Below are positions 63,788-64,000 of a stretch of DNA of 64,000 bases, one piece after another. Below the pieces are notes generated by a model. The model did no database searches and was not told the DNA's origin. It saw only the letters and a list, made by a program, of their open reading frames with translations. This DNA comes from Bedellia somnulentella (lineage: Eukaryota; Arthropoda; Insecta; Lepidoptera; Bedelliidae), in the NCBI GenBank assembly GCA_963576735.1, contig OY755181.1:2418001-2482000 (forward strand). Reading direction: 5' to 3'. The number at the start of each line of letters is the position of its first letter. Positions within the stretch are counted from its first letter, which is position 1. The position numbers were made by a program, and so were the translations under genes.

Positions 63788-63853
63788 ATACTCATATCAT
63801 CACGGCTATAAGTCCCATGAAAGGGGTAGATAAATTGGTTAAGGATGAAAAGT
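63788..63853 (-). mobile_element. SINE-B fragment cut by the next SINE-B
   Basis: The same diverged copy as at 27,136, ending at GGATGAAAAG where a plus-strand SINE-B starts. Confidence 0.75.
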
Positions 63854-64000
63854 TGCTGTGCAGTGTCGGCTAAGAATAGCACTACCCCATTTCTTCCGGT
63901 TGGTGTACGTAAGAAGCTACTAACGGTATTGGGGCTTTTTAAGGGATTTTTGGGCGATGCGGTTGTAGACCCAACACCAACAACCTTTATTTCACCATCT
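63854..64000 (+). mobile_element. SINE-B copy, subfamily 2, running off the window
   Basis: It starts TGCTGTGCAGTGTCGGC and is complete to the window end. Confidence 0.88.

Overview
The window looks like transposon-packed, AT-rich nuclear DNA of an insect, most probably a moth or butterfly. This rests on the repeat types: tRNA-derived SINEs, RTE-type LINE tails, Helitrons ending in a CCCGTCCCGGCTTCGC hairpin, a DIRS element and a BEL/Pao element. I find no convincing host gene. Every long open frame belongs to a mobile element. Nothing suggests bacterial, organellar or CRISPR content.

Layout. 1-33,170 is a mosaic of short interspersed repeats. The main family (called SINE-B here, about 245 bp, some 35 copies over the whole window) occurs in two diagnostic subfamilies. 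A second, tRNA-headed family (SINE-A, about 385 bp) has about nine copies. There are also LINE 3' tails, MITE-like inverted-repeat elements, a 145-bp tandem array (14.9-15.66 kb) and local duplications. 33,217-50,908 is one tyrosine-recombinase retrotransposon of the DIRS type, split by two later insertions. A full-length BEL/Pao retrotransposon (34,495-43,437) interrupts its gag-like ORF. A 3,575-bp long-TIR element (46,235-49,809) interrupts its recombinase gene; that element holds a Helitron, which in turn holds a SINE-A. 53,729-57,464 (minus strand) is a nearly full-length but broken RTE-type LINE. 61,536-62,939 is a Helitron remnant with the end of a PIF1-like helicase, itself carrying a SINE-B. 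A 200-base N gap lies at 61,098-61,297.

How the parts relate. SINE-B shares its first ~75 bp and last ~25 bp with the RTE LINE at 53.7-57.5 kb, so the LINE is the likely source of its mobilising enzyme. A third family (family C) carries a 73-nt tRNA-like cloverleaf. It is inserted as inverted or tandem partial dimers with clean 9-13-bp target-site duplications, and it is the least familiar object here. Paralogous empty sites near 26.73 and 26.78 kb confirm the boundaries of both the Helitron and a family C insertion at 61.5-63.4 kb.

The BEL/Pao copy appears youngest: its 563-bp LTRs look identical, its 5-bp target duplication matches, and it has one uninterrupted 2,486-codon frame that includes an envelope-like C-terminal part. 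All alignments were made by eye; no database search was run.
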